This document shows, one piece after another, positions 6,351 to 14,515 of a DNA stretch of 14,678 nt. Under the pieces are notes generated by a model, which saw only the letters and a program-made list of their open reading frames with translations, did no database searches and had not been told where the DNA came from. This DNA is from DASXIW01 sp036497785 (GTDB taxonomy: Bacteria > Pseudomonadota > Alphaproteobacteria > Acetobacterales > Acetobacteraceae). The DNA lies in the NCBI GenBank assembly GCA_036497785.1, contig DASXIW010000151.1, forward strand, positions 1 to 14,678, given 5' to 3'. Position numbers and translations under genes: made by a program. Each line of letters starts with the position of its first letter. The first letter of the stretch is position 1.

Positions 6351-7363
6351 GTGCCTCCACGACCAACACCAGCGCCGTCATCAACCGCCACGTCAAGGAA
6401 GACGAGGCGGATATCCGGCTGGATCGCTGGTTCCGCCGCCACTACCCCTCGCTGACCCAGGTCGCCATCCAGAAACTGTGCCGCACCGGCCAGGTGCGCG
6501 TGGACGGCAAGCGGGTGGAGGGCGCGACCCGATTGATGCCCGGCCAATCCGTGCGCATCCCGCCGCTTTCCGCCGGTCAGGCCAAGCCCGATCCGAAGCC
6601 CGTCAACACGCTCGATCCGCGCACCCAGAAGGATCTGGAGCGGATGGTGCTGTATCGCGACGACCATGTGGTGGTGCTGAACAAGCCGCCCGGCCTCGCC
6701 AGCCAGGGCGGCCCCGGCATCAACCGCCATCTGGATGCGATGCTGGACGGGCTGCGCTTCGGCTCCGAATACCGCCCGCGCCTGGTGCACCGGCTGGACC
6801 GAGATACGTCGGGCGTGCTGGTGATCGCCCGCACGCCGGGCGTCGCGGCGAAGCTCTCCGCCGCCTTCCGTGGGCGCACGGTGGAGAAGAAATACTGGGC
6901 CGTTGTGGTCGGCCGCCCCATACCGCCGCAGGGCCGCATCGACCTCAATTTGACCCGCATTGACGGGTTTCGCGGGGAGCGCGCCGCCGTGGCCGGCGAA
7001 TACGATACCGACATCGCCCGCGCCATCACCGATTACCGCACGCTGGACCATGCCGGGCGCAAGCTCGCCTGGCTGGAGCTCTCGCCGCTGACCGGGCGTA
7101 CCCATCAGCTGCGCGTGCATTGCGCCGCGATCGGCGCGCCGATCATGGGCGACCTGCCTTACGGCGCCGAGGTGGAAGGCCGCAACACCGCCAGCGTGGA
7201 CGGCTTCCCGGATCAACTGCATCTGCATGCCCGCCAACTCAGCTTCCCGCACCCCGATGGCGGCAAGCTGGCCATCGAGGCCGAATTGCCGCCGCATATG
7301 GCGGCCAGCTTCCGCGCGCTCGGCTTCACCGCCGCGCCGCCCAATCCCCCCTCGCGGCGCTAA
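6347..7363 (+). CDS. rluC: RluA-family 23S rRNA pseudouridine synthase (RluC-like)
   Basis: The 338-residue product has an N-terminal S4 RNA-binding domain (about 20-75: DIRLDRWFRRHYPSLTQ, VRVDGKRVEG) and a catalytic domain with YRDDHVVVLNKPPGLASQGG (103-122) and the RluA signature RLVHRLDRDTSGVLVIART (145-163). The catalytic aspartate is D151 in HRLD. GRTHQLRVHCAAIGAPIMGD is the typical later motif. RluC-type enzymes isomerise specific uridines (955, 2504 and 2580 in E. coli) of 23S rRNA; the exact sites here are inferred from family resemblance and could be RluD-like. The ATG at 6347 overlaps the rarA stop as ATGA, with GGAG at 6334-6337 as ribosome-binding site, so the two are translationally coupled. 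Longer upstream start choices are unlikely. Confidence 0.88.
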   Translation: MSASTTNTSAVINRHVKEDEADIRLDRWFRRHYPSLTQVAIQKLCRTGQVRVDGKRVEGATRLMPGQSVRIPPLSAGQAKPDPKPVNTLDPRTQKDLERMVLYRDDHVVVLNKPPGLASQGGPGINRHLDAMLDGLRFGSEYRPRLVHRLDRDTSGVLVIARTPGVAAKLSAAFRGRTVEKKYWAVVVGRPIPPQGRIDLNLTRIDGFRGERAAVAGEYDTDIARAITDYRTLDHAGRKLAWLELSPLTGRTHQLRVHCAAIGAPIMGDLPYGAEVEGRNTASVDGFPDQLHLHARQLSFPHPDGGKLAIEAELPPHMAASFRALGFTAAPPNPPSRR

Positions 7364-7444
7364 CGCGGCGGCGCGCACCGGCCTGGCCCGGTGACGACGG
7401 GCGCGCCTCCGGGTTAGATTGCCGCTTCATTGGGAAGGGTCGAT

Positions 7445-9952
7445 ATGCCGCCGCGAAAGCACCGCAAGGGCCGTCCAAGCCGCCGCCTGCTGATCTGGAT
7501 CGGCGGGATCGTGGCGGCGCTGATCCTGATCCCGGCGTTGGTACTGGCGACGCTGGTCCTGACGATCGACCCGAACAGCTACAAGCAGCGCATCCAAACG
7601 GCGGTCGAAGCGGCGACGGGGCGGCAGTTTGAAATTCGCGGTCCGATTTCCGTCTCCCCCTCACTGACGCCGACCATCACCGCGCAGGATGTCGTGCTGG
7701 CCAACATGCCCGGCGGCACGCGCAAGGACATGGCGCGGGTGGACGAGATGCAGATCGCGCTCGCACCCCGCGCGCTGCTGACGGGGCGCATCATCGTGGC
7801 GCGCATGGTGCTGCTGCACCCGGACCTGCTGCTGGAGACGGACGCCAAAGGGCAGGGCAACTGGGTGTTCACGCCGCCTGCACGCCCCGCGCCGGCCAAC
7901 GCCGCCCCGCACGACGCGCCGGCAAACCCCGGCGCAGCGCGCCAGGACGCCGGGCTGCAACTGCAAACGCTGCATATCCGCGATGGCCGGCTGACTTTCC
8001 ATGACGGCGTCACCGGCGCCACCACCGTGTTCGACATTCCCCGGATTTCCGCCACCGCCGCCACGGCGGACTCCCCGGTCACCTTCGGCGCCGATATCGT
8101 GGTGAACCGCCGGCATCTGAACGTCACCGCACAAACCGGCCCGCTCTCGCGCCTGCAAGACAGCACGGCGACGGCGCCCTGGGCGCTGTTCATGAACATC
8201 GACGATTCCGGCGCGAAGCTGACCGTCGCCGGCTCCATCGCCCGGCCGCAGGAATTTCGCGGCTATTCGCTACGGCTGGATGGCGCGATCCCGGATCTCT
8301 CCGCCCTGTCATGGCTATCCCCGGTGCCGCTGCCACCGGTCCACAACGTATCCTTCAGCGCCAGACTGCTCGATCAGGGCGGCGCCGTGCCGGACATCTC
8401 CGCCGTCACCGTGCAGGCCGGACTGACCAATCTCGAGGCGATCTCGCCGGGCTTCACTTTGGACAGCGCGCGGCTCGACATGCCCAGCCTGACCGAGCCG
8501 GCCGCCCTGACGGCCGATGGCAGCTATAGCGGGATGCCGCTCCATGTCAGTGCCGCCATCGGCGCGCCGGCCTTGCTGCTGCCGGCCATCTATCTGCCGC
8601 CATCCGCCAAGCTCACCGGCCCCTTCGACATCGGCGCCAGCGCCGATATTGCCGGCGGCAGTTTCGGGGTGCGCGGCAGCATCGCGGCGCCGGCCACGAA
8701 ATCGGGCATGGATATCGTCCTCGGCGCCCGTGTGCCGGATCTCGCCGCGCTGTCGCCGCTGGCGGGGCAGGCGCTGCCGGCGCTGAAGACGCTCGCCTTC
8801 AGCGCCCATCTGGTGGATGGGCCGGGTGGTTACGACCATGCCATCGGCCTGCATTCGGTGGCGCTCACGCTGCCCCAGGCGGACCTGTCCGGCGACGCCA
8901 TGCTGTCCCTCGGCGCCAGACTGGGCGTGCAGGCCACGCTGAGTTCCGCGCGGATCGATGCCGATGCGTTGCTCGCCGCCTTCGCCGCAGCGGCGAAGCG
9001 CAACGGCAAGGCCCCCACCGCACCGGCCGCGACGGTCAACGCCACCCTCCCGCCGCCATTGCCCCCGCGCGGCAACACGATCATCCCTGACGCACCACTG
9101 CCCTTCGACATGCTGGACCGAGCCGATCTGGATGTGACGGCCAGGATCGGCGAACTGAAGCTGGACGGCGTCACCGCCCGCGATCTCTCAGGCCATATCG
9201 TGACCAAAGATGGCCGCCTTGCCGCCGGCCCGATCACCGCCACCCTGCCGAGCGGCCACGCGAGCGTCACCCTGGCCGCCGATTCCCGCCAGCCCGCGCC
9301 CCCCATCGCCGTTTACATCGCCGCCTCCGGCCTCGACGCGAAATCGCTGCTGACAGCTTTGGGCGTCGCCGATCCGCCGGGCGGCACGCTGGAAATCCAC
9401 ACCGATTTGCGCGCCGCCGGCCGCACGCCGCACGCTTTGGCCGGCACGCTGGAAGGCCAGGCGGCCCTGGGGCTGGTGGATTCCGATATCGACAATGCGA
9501 CGCTCGCCGCGGCATTCGGCGAGATACTGCGCGCCGGCCGTCTGCCCGATCTCGGTCCGGAAACCGGGCGCACCCGTCTGCGCTGCCTCGCTTTGCGCTT
9601 CACCGCGGCCGGCGGCGTCGCCACGCTCGGTACGGCGGTGCTGGACACCGACCGGCTGCTGCTGAACGCGTCCGGCACGGTTGCCCTTGGGCCGGAGACG
9701 CTGGCGCTGCGTCTGCGTCCCATGGTCCGCACCAGTGGCCCGGGCATCGTGGTGCCGCTGCGGCTCGATGGCTCTTTCAGCGAGCCGAAGGTTCAGGTGG
9801 ATTCCTCGGGTATCGCCGGGGCGAACATGAAATCCGCCCTGGGCATCGCTAACGCGCTGCTGGGCGGCAAGCCGGTCGTCCAGACGCTGGAGAGCGAGCG
9901 CGGAGGCGATGCCTGCGGCCCGGCGCTCGCCGCCGTGCGGGCCACGCCATGA
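7445..9952 (+). CDS. AsmA family protein
   Basis: The 835-residue product has a short basic N-terminus, one signal-anchor helix (about 15-40, LLIWIGGIVAALILIPALVL), and then the AsmA opening IDPNSYKQRIQTAVEAATGRQFEIRG with LLTGRIIVARMVLLHPDLLLE. The long periplasmic part is beta-rich and repetitive. The C-terminal AsmA module (LVDSDIDNATLAAAFGEILRAG to PLRLDGSFSEPKVQVD) ends in a DACGPALAAVR tail. AsmA-like proteins are inner-membrane-anchored, bridge-like proteins linked to lipid transport and outer-membrane homeostasis; the specific role here is inferred. ATG 7445 is chosen because AAGGG lies 6-10 bases upstream; the frame reaches a TTG at 7430. A weak promoter-like TTAGAT at 7413-7418 lies in the 81-bp gap after rluC. 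It overlaps the next gene by ATGA. Confidence 0.88.
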   Translation: MPPRKHRKGRPSRRLLIWIGGIVAALILIPALVLATLVLTIDPNSYKQRIQTAVEAATGRQFEIRGPISVSPSLTPTITAQDVVLANMPGGTRKDMARVDEMQIALAPRALLTGRIIVARMVLLHPDLLLETDAKGQGNWVFTPPARPAPANAAPHDAPANPGAARQDAGLQLQTLHIRDGRLTFHDGVTGATTVFDIPRISATAATADSPVTFGADIVVNRRHLNVTAQTGPLSRLQDSTATAPWALFMNIDDSGAKLTVAGSIARPQEFRGYSLRLDGAIPDLSALSWLSPVPLPPVHNVSFSARLLDQGGAVPDISAVTVQAGLTNLEAISPGFTLDSARLDMPSLTEPAALTADGSYSGMPLHVSAAIGAPALLLPAIYLPPSAKLTGPFDIGASADIAGGSFGVRGSIAAPATKSGMDIVLGARVPDLAALSPLAGQALPALKTLAFSAHLVDGPGGYDHAIGLHSVALTLPQADLSGDAMLSLGARLGVQATLSSARIDADALLAAFAAAAKRNGKAPTAPAATVNATLPPPLPPRGNTIIPDAPLPFDMLDRADLDVTARIGELKLDGVTARDLSGHIVTKDGRLAAGPITATLPSGHASVTLAADSRQPAPPIAVYIAASGLDAKSLLTALGVADPPGGTLEIHTDLRAAGRTPHALAGTLEGQAALGLVDSDIDNATLAAAFGEILRAGRLPDLGPETGRTRLRCLALRFTAAGGVATLGTAVLDTDRLLLNASGTVALGPETLALRLRPMVRTSGPGIVVPLRLDGSFSEPKVQVDSSGIAGANMKSALGIANALLGGKPVVQTLESERGGDACGPALAAVRATP

Positions 9953-10653
9953 AGCGGTTCTGGGATCAGGCCGCCATCGCCGCCGATCCGCAGGGCTGGC
10001 AGGTCATGCTGGACGGCAAGCCGGTCCGTCTGCCCGGCGGTCCGCCACTATTGCTGCCGCACCGCAAGCTGGCCGAGGCCGTGGCCGCCGAATGGACCGC
10101 CGCCGGCGGGGCCAAGGGCGGCGAGATGTCGTACGCCGACCTGCCGTTGACCCGGCTTGCCGGCACCGCGCAGGAACGCATCGCCATCGACCCGGAGCCG
10201 GTGGTGCTGGAACTCGCCCGCTACGCCGAGACCGACCTGCTGTGCTATCGCGCCGAATCCCCCGCCGCCCTGGTCCGCCGTCAGCACGCGGAATGGCAGC
10301 CCTGGCTGGACTGGGCGGAGCGGCGGCACGGGGCGCGGCTGCGCGTTACCTCCGGCATTGCCCATGTGGCGCAGGATCCGGCCGCGCTGATGGCGCTGGC
10401 GCAGGCCGTCGCCGCCCACGCCATTCCCGCCGTCGTCGCCCTTGGCATCGCGGTTCCGGCGCTTGGCAGCCTCGTGCTCGGCCTCGCCATGGCGGACGGG
10501 GATCTCGATGCCGACACCGCCGCACGCCTCTCCATGCTGGACGAGCTATTCCAGGAGGAGCAATGGGGCAGTGACCCCGAAGCCACCGCCCGCCGCGACC
10601 GCGTGACGGACGACATACGTCTCGCCGGCCGATTCCTTGCGCTGCTGCGTTAG
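9949..10653 (+). CDS. ATP12 family chaperone (F1-ATPase assembly)
   Basis: This 234-residue protein belongs to the ATP12 family, whose mitochondrial member binds the F1 alpha subunit during ATP synthase assembly. Conserved blocks are the start KRFWDQAAI, LDGKPVRLPG (21-30), LAEAVAAEW (41-49), DLPLTRLAGTAQERIA (64-79), YAETDLLCYRAESP (92-105) and RQHAEWQPWLDWAERRHGA (111-129). The second half is helical and alanine-rich. Bacterial members are mainly alphaproteobacterial, supporting the taxonomic call. In that group I recall it commonly following an RluC-type synthase, often with a HAD hydrolase; here an AsmA gene lies between instead. The ATG overlaps the asmA stop (ATGA, 9949-9952), so translation is likely coupled. 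Soluble; no signal peptide. Confidence 0.93.
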   Translation: MKRFWDQAAIAADPQGWQVMLDGKPVRLPGGPPLLLPHRKLAEAVAAEWTAAGGAKGGEMSYADLPLTRLAGTAQERIAIDPEPVVLELARYAETDLLCYRAESPAALVRRQHAEWQPWLDWAERRHGARLRVTSGIAHVAQDPAALMALAQAVAAHAIPAVVALGIAVPALGSLVLGLAMADGDLDADTAARLSMLDELFQEEQWGSDPEATARRDRVTDDIRLAGRFLALLR

Positions 10654-10667
10654 CCGGGTATTGAGAC

Positions 10668-10958
10668 ATGACGAACCCCGCACCCGCCACCCACCTGATC
10701 ACCATCACCGGCCGTGTGCAGGGCGTTGGCTATCGCGACTGGATGGTCGCGCAGGCTGCCACGCTCGGCATTGCCGGCTGGGTGCGCAACCGCCAGGCAG
10801 GCAGCGTCGAGGCGCTGATCCATGGTGACGCCGCCGCGATCGAGGAATTGTTGCGCCGCTGCCAGCGCGGACCCCATCTCGCCGTCGTCGACGCCATCAT
10901 CCGCCAGCCCGGCGAGGTCCCTTCCGAGCCCGATTTCCAGCGGCTGCCGACCGCATGA
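10668..10958 (+). CDS. Acylphosphatase
   Basis: The 96-residue product is a complete acylphosphatase, a small cytoplasmic enzyme that hydrolyses carboxyl-phosphate bonds of acyl phosphates. The catalytic pair is intact: the phosphate loop GRVQGVGYR (15-23) contains Arg23, and GWVRN (37-41) supplies Asn41, the same numbering as the classic vertebrate enzymes. The distal strand GSVEALIHGD is also typical. It begins 14 bp after the ATP12-type gene; the Shine-Dalgarno is weak (GAG six bases before the ATG), so readthrough from upstream translation may matter. The physiological substrate of bacterial acylphosphatases is unsettled and the context does not settle it. Confidence 0.95.
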   Translation: MTNPAPATHLITITGRVQGVGYRDWMVAQAATLGIAGWVRNRQAGSVEALIHGDAAAIEELLRRCQRGPHLAVVDAIIRQPGEVPSEPDFQRLPTA

Positions 10959-10988
10959 GCGGTCCGGTTTGGCCGGGCGGGAGGCGGG

Positions 10989-11510
10989 ATGGGCTACATC
11001 CATGACTGGCTGAGCGCCCTGATCGGCTTCGTCCAGACCCATGCGGAATGGGCCGCGCCGATCGCCTTCGTCCTGTCGTTCCTGAAGGCGCTCGCCTTTG
11101 TCGCCATGGTGGTGCCAGGCATCACCATCATGCTCGCCATCGGTTCGCTGATCGGCGCCAGCGGCATCGATTTCGTGCCGGTCTGGCTGGCGGTCTCGCT
11201 CGGCGCCGGCCTGGGCGATTGGGTGTCCTACGCCATTGGCTGGCGCATCAAGGACCGCGCCCAGCATATCTGGCCGCTATCCCGCCACCCGGACTTGCTG
11301 CCACGCGGCGAACGCTTCTTCCGCCGCTGGGGCGCGCTCAGCGTGCTGTTCTGCCGCTTCGTCAGCCCGCTCCGTGCCACCGTGCCGCTGCTGTGCGGCA
11401 TTTTCGAAATGAACTGGATGGTGTTCCAGATCGCCAATTGGAGCTCGGCGCTGATCTGGGCGGCGCTGGTGCTCGCGCCCGGGTCCTTGGTGGCGGGGTG
11501 GTTTAGGTAA
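10989..11510 (+). CDS. DedA family inner-membrane protein
   Basis: The product is 173 residues with four or five hydrophobic segments, the DedA/VTT-fold pattern. Diagnostic motifs are the re-entrant loop around VVPGITIMLAIG (41-52), GLGDWVSYAIGW (74-85, equivalent to the family GDxxxYxIG) and FCRFVSPLRATVPLLCGIFEM (121-141, equivalent to F-x-R-F-x-P-x-R-x-x-x-P-x-x-x-G). DedA proteins sit in the inner membrane and have been linked to undecaprenyl-phosphate or phospholipid flipping and to envelope homeostasis; which applies here is not shown. Tryptophan replaces the usual Arg after the IG of the first motif. The ATG at 10989 has a strong GGGAGG about eight bases upstream, so it is translated independently of the acylphosphatase gene 30 bp before it. 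Confidence 0.9.
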   Translation: MGYIHDWLSALIGFVQTHAEWAAPIAFVLSFLKALAFVAMVVPGITIMLAIGSLIGASGIDFVPVWLAVSLGAGLGDWVSYAIGWRIKDRAQHIWPLSRHPDLLPRGERFFRRWGALSVLFCRFVSPLRATVPLLCGIFEMNWMVFQIANWSSALIWAALVLAPGSLVAGWFR

Positions 11511-11512
11511 GG

Positions 11513-11540
11513 CAGGGGCACTTTCGCCCTGGTCTTGTCT
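11513..11540 (+). terminator. Weak hairpin between convergent dedA and DUF4139 genes
   Basis: CAGGGGC (11513-11519) can pair with GCCCTG (11526-11531) with one bulged G, followed by GTCTTGTCTT. It fills the 30-bp gap between the dedA stop at 11510 and the end of the minus-strand gene at 11541, where a terminator is expected. The stem is short and the tail is only moderately T-rich. Confidence 0.35.
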
Positions 11541-13535
11541 TCAAAGCTTCAATTCCCGCACCGCCGCCGCCAACGCCTGATGCGCCTGATCCGCCGCCGT
11601 GTTCGCCTGATCGATCGATGTCCCGAGGGCGGCGATCTTGTCCTCGTTGGCTTCGATCTGGCGGACTAGCCGGGCGTGCAGCGCATCGTTGGGCGGCACC
11701 ACGGCCAAATTCTGGCGGATGCGATATTCGTCGCGATCGGCGTCGGCCACCTGCGCGTTCAGCCGGTCGCGCTCCGCGACATGGGCGGCTTCGGCGGCGC
11801 GCAGATCAGCGATGTGTTGCAGGACGGCGCGGGCCGGCCCGGTCAGGGACTGATCGCCGAGCAACCCGGCCAGGACACGGTCGTCCTGCATCAGCACGGT
11901 CTGCTCGTGGATCATCCGGTCCACATGTACCACCAGATCGTGGGTTTCGCCCGGCTTGAGGGAGATGGCCTGCCGCCAGCCGGTAGCGGTTTGCTCACTG
12001 GGTTTGCCGCCATCGTCGGTGACGAGGTCGCTGCCGAGGGATTTGGGGATTTCCACCAGCAGGTTGCGCGGTTCGGCGGCGGGCGCGGCGAGGCCGATAT
12101 GGGCGGTCCAGCGCTGGCGCTGGTCGATATGCAGCACGCCGGCGGCGGCGGTCAGCGCAGCGATGCTGGTGGCCTGATCGATCTTCCAGGTCACGCCGGT
12201 ACGCAGATCCTCGGCGAAGGACAGTAGACGACTTTCGCCCGCCGGCAATCCGCCGAGCCGGGCGTCGCCGGCAAAGGCGGCGGGGGAGGCGGGGTCATAC
12301 AACGTCAGGATGCCCGCGGGCAGGCTGCTGGCCGTGTCGTTGGTCAGCTTCACGGCGGCCAGCGGATGCGGTCGGCCGAGCTGCACGAGGCCGATGCGCT
12401 CGGCGGTCACCATGCGGTCGAGGATCGGCACCGAGGCGGTGTGCCCGGCGGCGAGCACGACCGGCGTGGACAGGCCGAACACGGTATCATCGGCGCCCTC
12501 GGCGGCGTTGGCTTCCTCGGTGGCCGGCGCCATCGGGGCGGTCATCGCCGGGGCTGCGGAGGGGGCAGGGGCGGCCAAGCCGCGCAGGGCCTTGGGGGCC
12601 GCTTCGCCGGGTGTGGCCAGTGCCGCCATGGCAGTCGCCCGCGTATCCACATCGGGCAGCAGCCGGCCCAGAACCTCCACCGGCACATCGGGCAGCTGCA
12701 CGAAATAGCTGCGATAGATCGCCTGGTGCAGCGTGACGGGGTTGCCGTATTGCAGCGCCAGCTGCACGCCGTTCCAATCCGCCCCGGTGGCGTTCTCCAG
12801 CACCGCCCAGCCCTGCAACCTTGCCTTGCCGCCCGCTTCTTCCGGCAGGATCAGCCGGTAGGACGTCTTCCACAGCGCCATGGCGGCGACATAGCCGACG
12901 CGAATCGTCCGCTGGCCGGTGCCGGAATCGCGCAGGGTGATGTGGCGCATGGTCTGGCTGGAATCCCGCCGCAGCGCGGCGAGCGCCTGGGCGATCTTCT
13001 CGCGCAAGGCGGGATCGGCTACCTGCACGGAATCGGCATCCTCCAGCACGAATTGCCGCAATCCGCTATCGGTCAGCAACGAGACGCGGGTGCGCGGGGT
13101 GCCCGAATCCGGCTGGTCCGCCCTTGCGTTCTCCCGAACCGTCTCGGCCTTCAGCAGCCGCCCGGTCATGGCCTGGGGTCCGGCGACTTGCAGCACTACG
13201 CCTTGCAGGCTGTTCAGATAGGCGAGCGGGGAATCGAGCGCATCCGGCCCGAACGGCACGTCGCCGAAGGCGGCGTTGGTGCCGTCGCGGCCGGGCAGCT
13301 CGATACCGCCCACGCCGCCCGCGCTGTCGAACACCACCAGCGATTTCAGCAAATCGTCCACCTGGGCCAGCGGCACGTCCAGCCCCAGTGTCGCCGGCCC
13401 GTCCACTGCCGCCTGGTACTCCACATAGCCGACGCCGCCCGAGGACAGCATCAGCCGCTTCAGTTCCAGATCCCCGGCCATGGCGGGAAGCGGAAGGACG
13501 ACACTGGCGAGCAGGACAAGAGGAAAGGACCGCAT
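11541..13535 (-). CDS. DUF4139 domain-containing exported protein
   Basis: From ATG 13535 the product is 664 residues with a clear signal peptide (MRSFPLVLLASVVLPLPAMA, cleavage expected after residue 20). Then come an N-terminal beta domain (LELKRLMLSSGGVGYVEYQA), a middle DUF4139-type region (RIGYVAAMALWKTSYRLILP is approximated by the frame around 12840-12910; LQGWAVLENATGADWNGVQLAL), an Ala/Pro-rich linker (about 308-348), a second beta region with LYDPASPAAFAGDARLGGLPAGESRLLSFAEDL, and a C-terminal coiled coil (about 577-660, rich in Ala, Asp and Gln). DUF4139 proteins are periplasmic or surface-associated and of unknown biochemistry. The frame extends to an ATG at 13571, adding MVRPKSRREIIG; neither start has a strong Shine-Dalgarno, and 13535 gives the more usual signal peptide. 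It follows lipB by about 70 bp on the same strand. Confidence 0.82.
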   Translation of the reverse strand: MRSFPLVLLASVVLPLPAMAGDLELKRLMLSSGGVGYVEYQAAVDGPATLGLDVPLAQVDDLLKSLVVFDSAGGVGGIELPGRDGTNAAFGDVPFGPDALDSPLAYLNSLQGVVLQVAGPQAMTGRLLKAETVRENARADQPDSGTPRTRVSLLTDSGLRQFVLEDADSVQVADPALREKIAQALAALRRDSSQTMRHITLRDSGTGQRTIRVGYVAAMALWKTSYRLILPEEAGGKARLQGWAVLENATGADWNGVQLALQYGNPVTLHQAIYRSYFVQLPDVPVEVLGRLLPDVDTRATAMAALATPGEAAPKALRGLAAPAPSAAPAMTAPMAPATEEANAAEGADDTVFGLSTPVVLAAGHTASVPILDRMVTAERIGLVQLGRPHPLAAVKLTNDTASSLPAGILTLYDPASPAAFAGDARLGGLPAGESRLLSFAEDLRTGVTWKIDQATSIAALTAAAGVLHIDQRQRWTAHIGLAAPAAEPRNLLVEIPKSLGSDLVTDDGGKPSEQTATGWRQAISLKPGETHDLVVHVDRMIHEQTVLMQDDRVLAGLLGDQSLTGPARAVLQHIADLRAAEAAHVAERDRLNAQVADADRDEYRIRQNLAVVPPNDALHARLVRQIEANEDKIAALGTSIDQANTAADQAHQALAAAVRELKL

Positions 13536-13606
13536 GCCGATGATCTCGCGCCGTGATTTTGGCCGCACCATGGCACAGCGCGGGGCGGGCCGGGATTACT
13601 GCTGCG

Positions 13607-14296
13607 TTAGCCGAATACTTCGGTCCACGCCGCCATCAATGCCGCGTCCGCCTCGGCCATTGTGGCGGGAATGCCCAGCGCGTGCAGGCTGGTCACGCCA
13701 TGCTCATGGATGCCGCAGGGCACGATGCCGCCGAAATGGCTCAGATCCGGCTCCACATTCAGCGCCACGCCATGCCAGCTCACCCAGCGCGTCACCCGGA
13801 CGCCCAGCGCACCGATCTTCGCCTCGGTGCCCGCCGCGCGATTCGCCACCCAGATGCCCACGCGCCCCGTCCGCCGCTCGCCGCGCACGTTGAACCGATC
13901 GAGCGCGCGGATCAGCCATTCCTCCAGCGCATTCACATAGTAGCGCACATCGCGCGGCGGCACCGTGCCGTGCCGGCGGGTAAGATCGAGCATGACATAG
14001 CCGGTCCGCTGCCCCGGCCCGTGATACGTCCATTGCCCGCCCCGCCCGGCGGCATAGGTGGGAAAGCGCTGCGGATCCTGCAGGTCGCCCGGGCTGGCCG
14101 AGGTGCCGGCGGTATATAGCGGCGGATGCTCCACCAGCCACACCAACTCGCTTGCCGTACCGGCGCGGATCGCCGCGACGCGCTCCGCCATCGCGGCCAG
14201 CGCCTCGGGATAGGCGGTCAGCCCGTCGCTGATCCGCCATTCAACGGCAGGAGGGGCGGGTGGGGCAAGTTCGATCATTGATGCTGGCATGTTCAT
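13607..14296 (-). CDS. lipB: Lipoyl(octanoyl) transferase
   Basis: The 229-residue product is LipB, which moves octanoyl groups from acyl carrier protein to lipoyl domains of 2-oxoacid dehydrogenases and the glycine cleavage H protein, before LipA inserts sulfur. Signature elements are LVWLVEHPPLYTAGTSA (51-67), GRGGQWTYHGPGQRTGYVMLDL (84-105), the AKIGALGVRV segment with catalytic Lys160, WVSWHGVALNVEPDL, and IVPCGIHEHGVTSL with the acyl-thioester Cys194. All expected catalytic residues are present. The ATG at 14296 is preceded by GAGGGCGGGG about ten bases upstream; later ATGs at 14290 and 14278 would also keep the domain intact. The start lies only 27 bp from the divergent tRNA-Leu gene. 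It is probably cotranscribed with the DUF4139 gene downstream. Confidence 0.96.
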   Translation of the reverse strand: MNMPASMIELAPPAPPAVEWRISDGLTAYPEALAAMAERVAAIRAGTASELVWLVEHPPLYTAGTSASPGDLQDPQRFPTYAAGRGGQWTYHGPGQRTGYVMLDLTRRHGTVPPRDVRYYVNALEEWLIRALDRFNVRGERRTGRVGIWVANRAAGTEAKIGALGVRVTRWVSWHGVALNVEPDLSHFGGIVPCGIHEHGVTSLHALGIPATMAEADAALMAAWTEVFG

Positions 14297-14306
14297 CGGC
14301 TATATC
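14278..14306 (+). promoter_or_regulatory. Probable sigma70 promoter of tRNA-Leu
   Basis: TTGATG (14278-14283) and TATATC (14301-14306) are separated by 17 bp, leaving about 17 bp from the -10 to the mature tRNA 5' end at 14324. The -35 lies inside the beginning of the lipB reading frame (opposite strand) and the -10 lies in its ribosome-binding region, so the two divergent genes share this DNA. Confidence 0.55.
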
Positions 14307-14323
14307 CCCGCCCTCTGCACGGT

Positions 14324-14409
14324 GCGGTCGTGGCGGAATGGTAGACGCGCAAGCTTGAGGTGCTTGTGGGGGAAACCTCGTGGAAGTTCGAGTCTTCTCG
14401 ACCGCACCA
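14324..14409 (+). tRNA. tRNA-Leu (anticodon GAG)
   Basis: This is an 86-nt class II tRNA including an encoded CCA (14407-14409). The acceptor stem GCGGTCG (14324-14330) pairs exactly with CGACCGC (14399-14405), with discriminator A at 14406 as expected for leucine. The anticodon stem CAAGC/GCTTG encloses loop TTGAGGT, with anticodon GAG at 14357-14359, reading CUC and CUU codons. A long variable arm (GTGGGGGAAACCTCGTGG region) and the T-loop TTCGAGT follow. TTTT occurs directly after the CCA (14411-14414). Confidence 0.97.
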
Positions 14410-14414
14410 ATTTT

Positions 14415-14450
14415 CCGGCTGGTCTCGCTGGTTCTGTCATCGCCAGCCGG
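14415..14450. repeat. 8-bp inverted repeat after tRNA-Leu
   Basis: CCGGCTGG (14415-14422) is the exact reverse complement of CCAGCCGG (14443-14450), with a 20-nt loop. It may mark the end of the tRNA transcript, but no T-run follows it; the T4 run lies before the stem. The remaining bases to 14515 show nothing that I can support. Confidence 0.35.
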
Positions 14451-14515
14451 TAGATAATCCGCCCGGGCCGCATCCGCCATGCCCCGCGCCGCCGGGCAGG
14501 CTCCCGTTCATCCCA

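Noticed and set aside
6314..7378. 354-codon minus-strand open frame opposite the pseudouridine synthase
   Set aside because: The + frame has the S4 domain and HRLDRDTSG active site; the antisense frame has no recognisable motif.
7376..7393. CACCGG-CCTGGC-CCGGTG hairpin between rluC and asmA as a terminator
   Set aside because: The stem is only 6 bp and is not followed by T residues; too weak to claim.
12366..13556. 396-codon + strand open frame opposite the DUF4139 gene
   Set aside because: The minus-strand frame has a signal peptide, domain structure and coiled coil; the + frame is His/Gly/Arg-rich shadow sequence.
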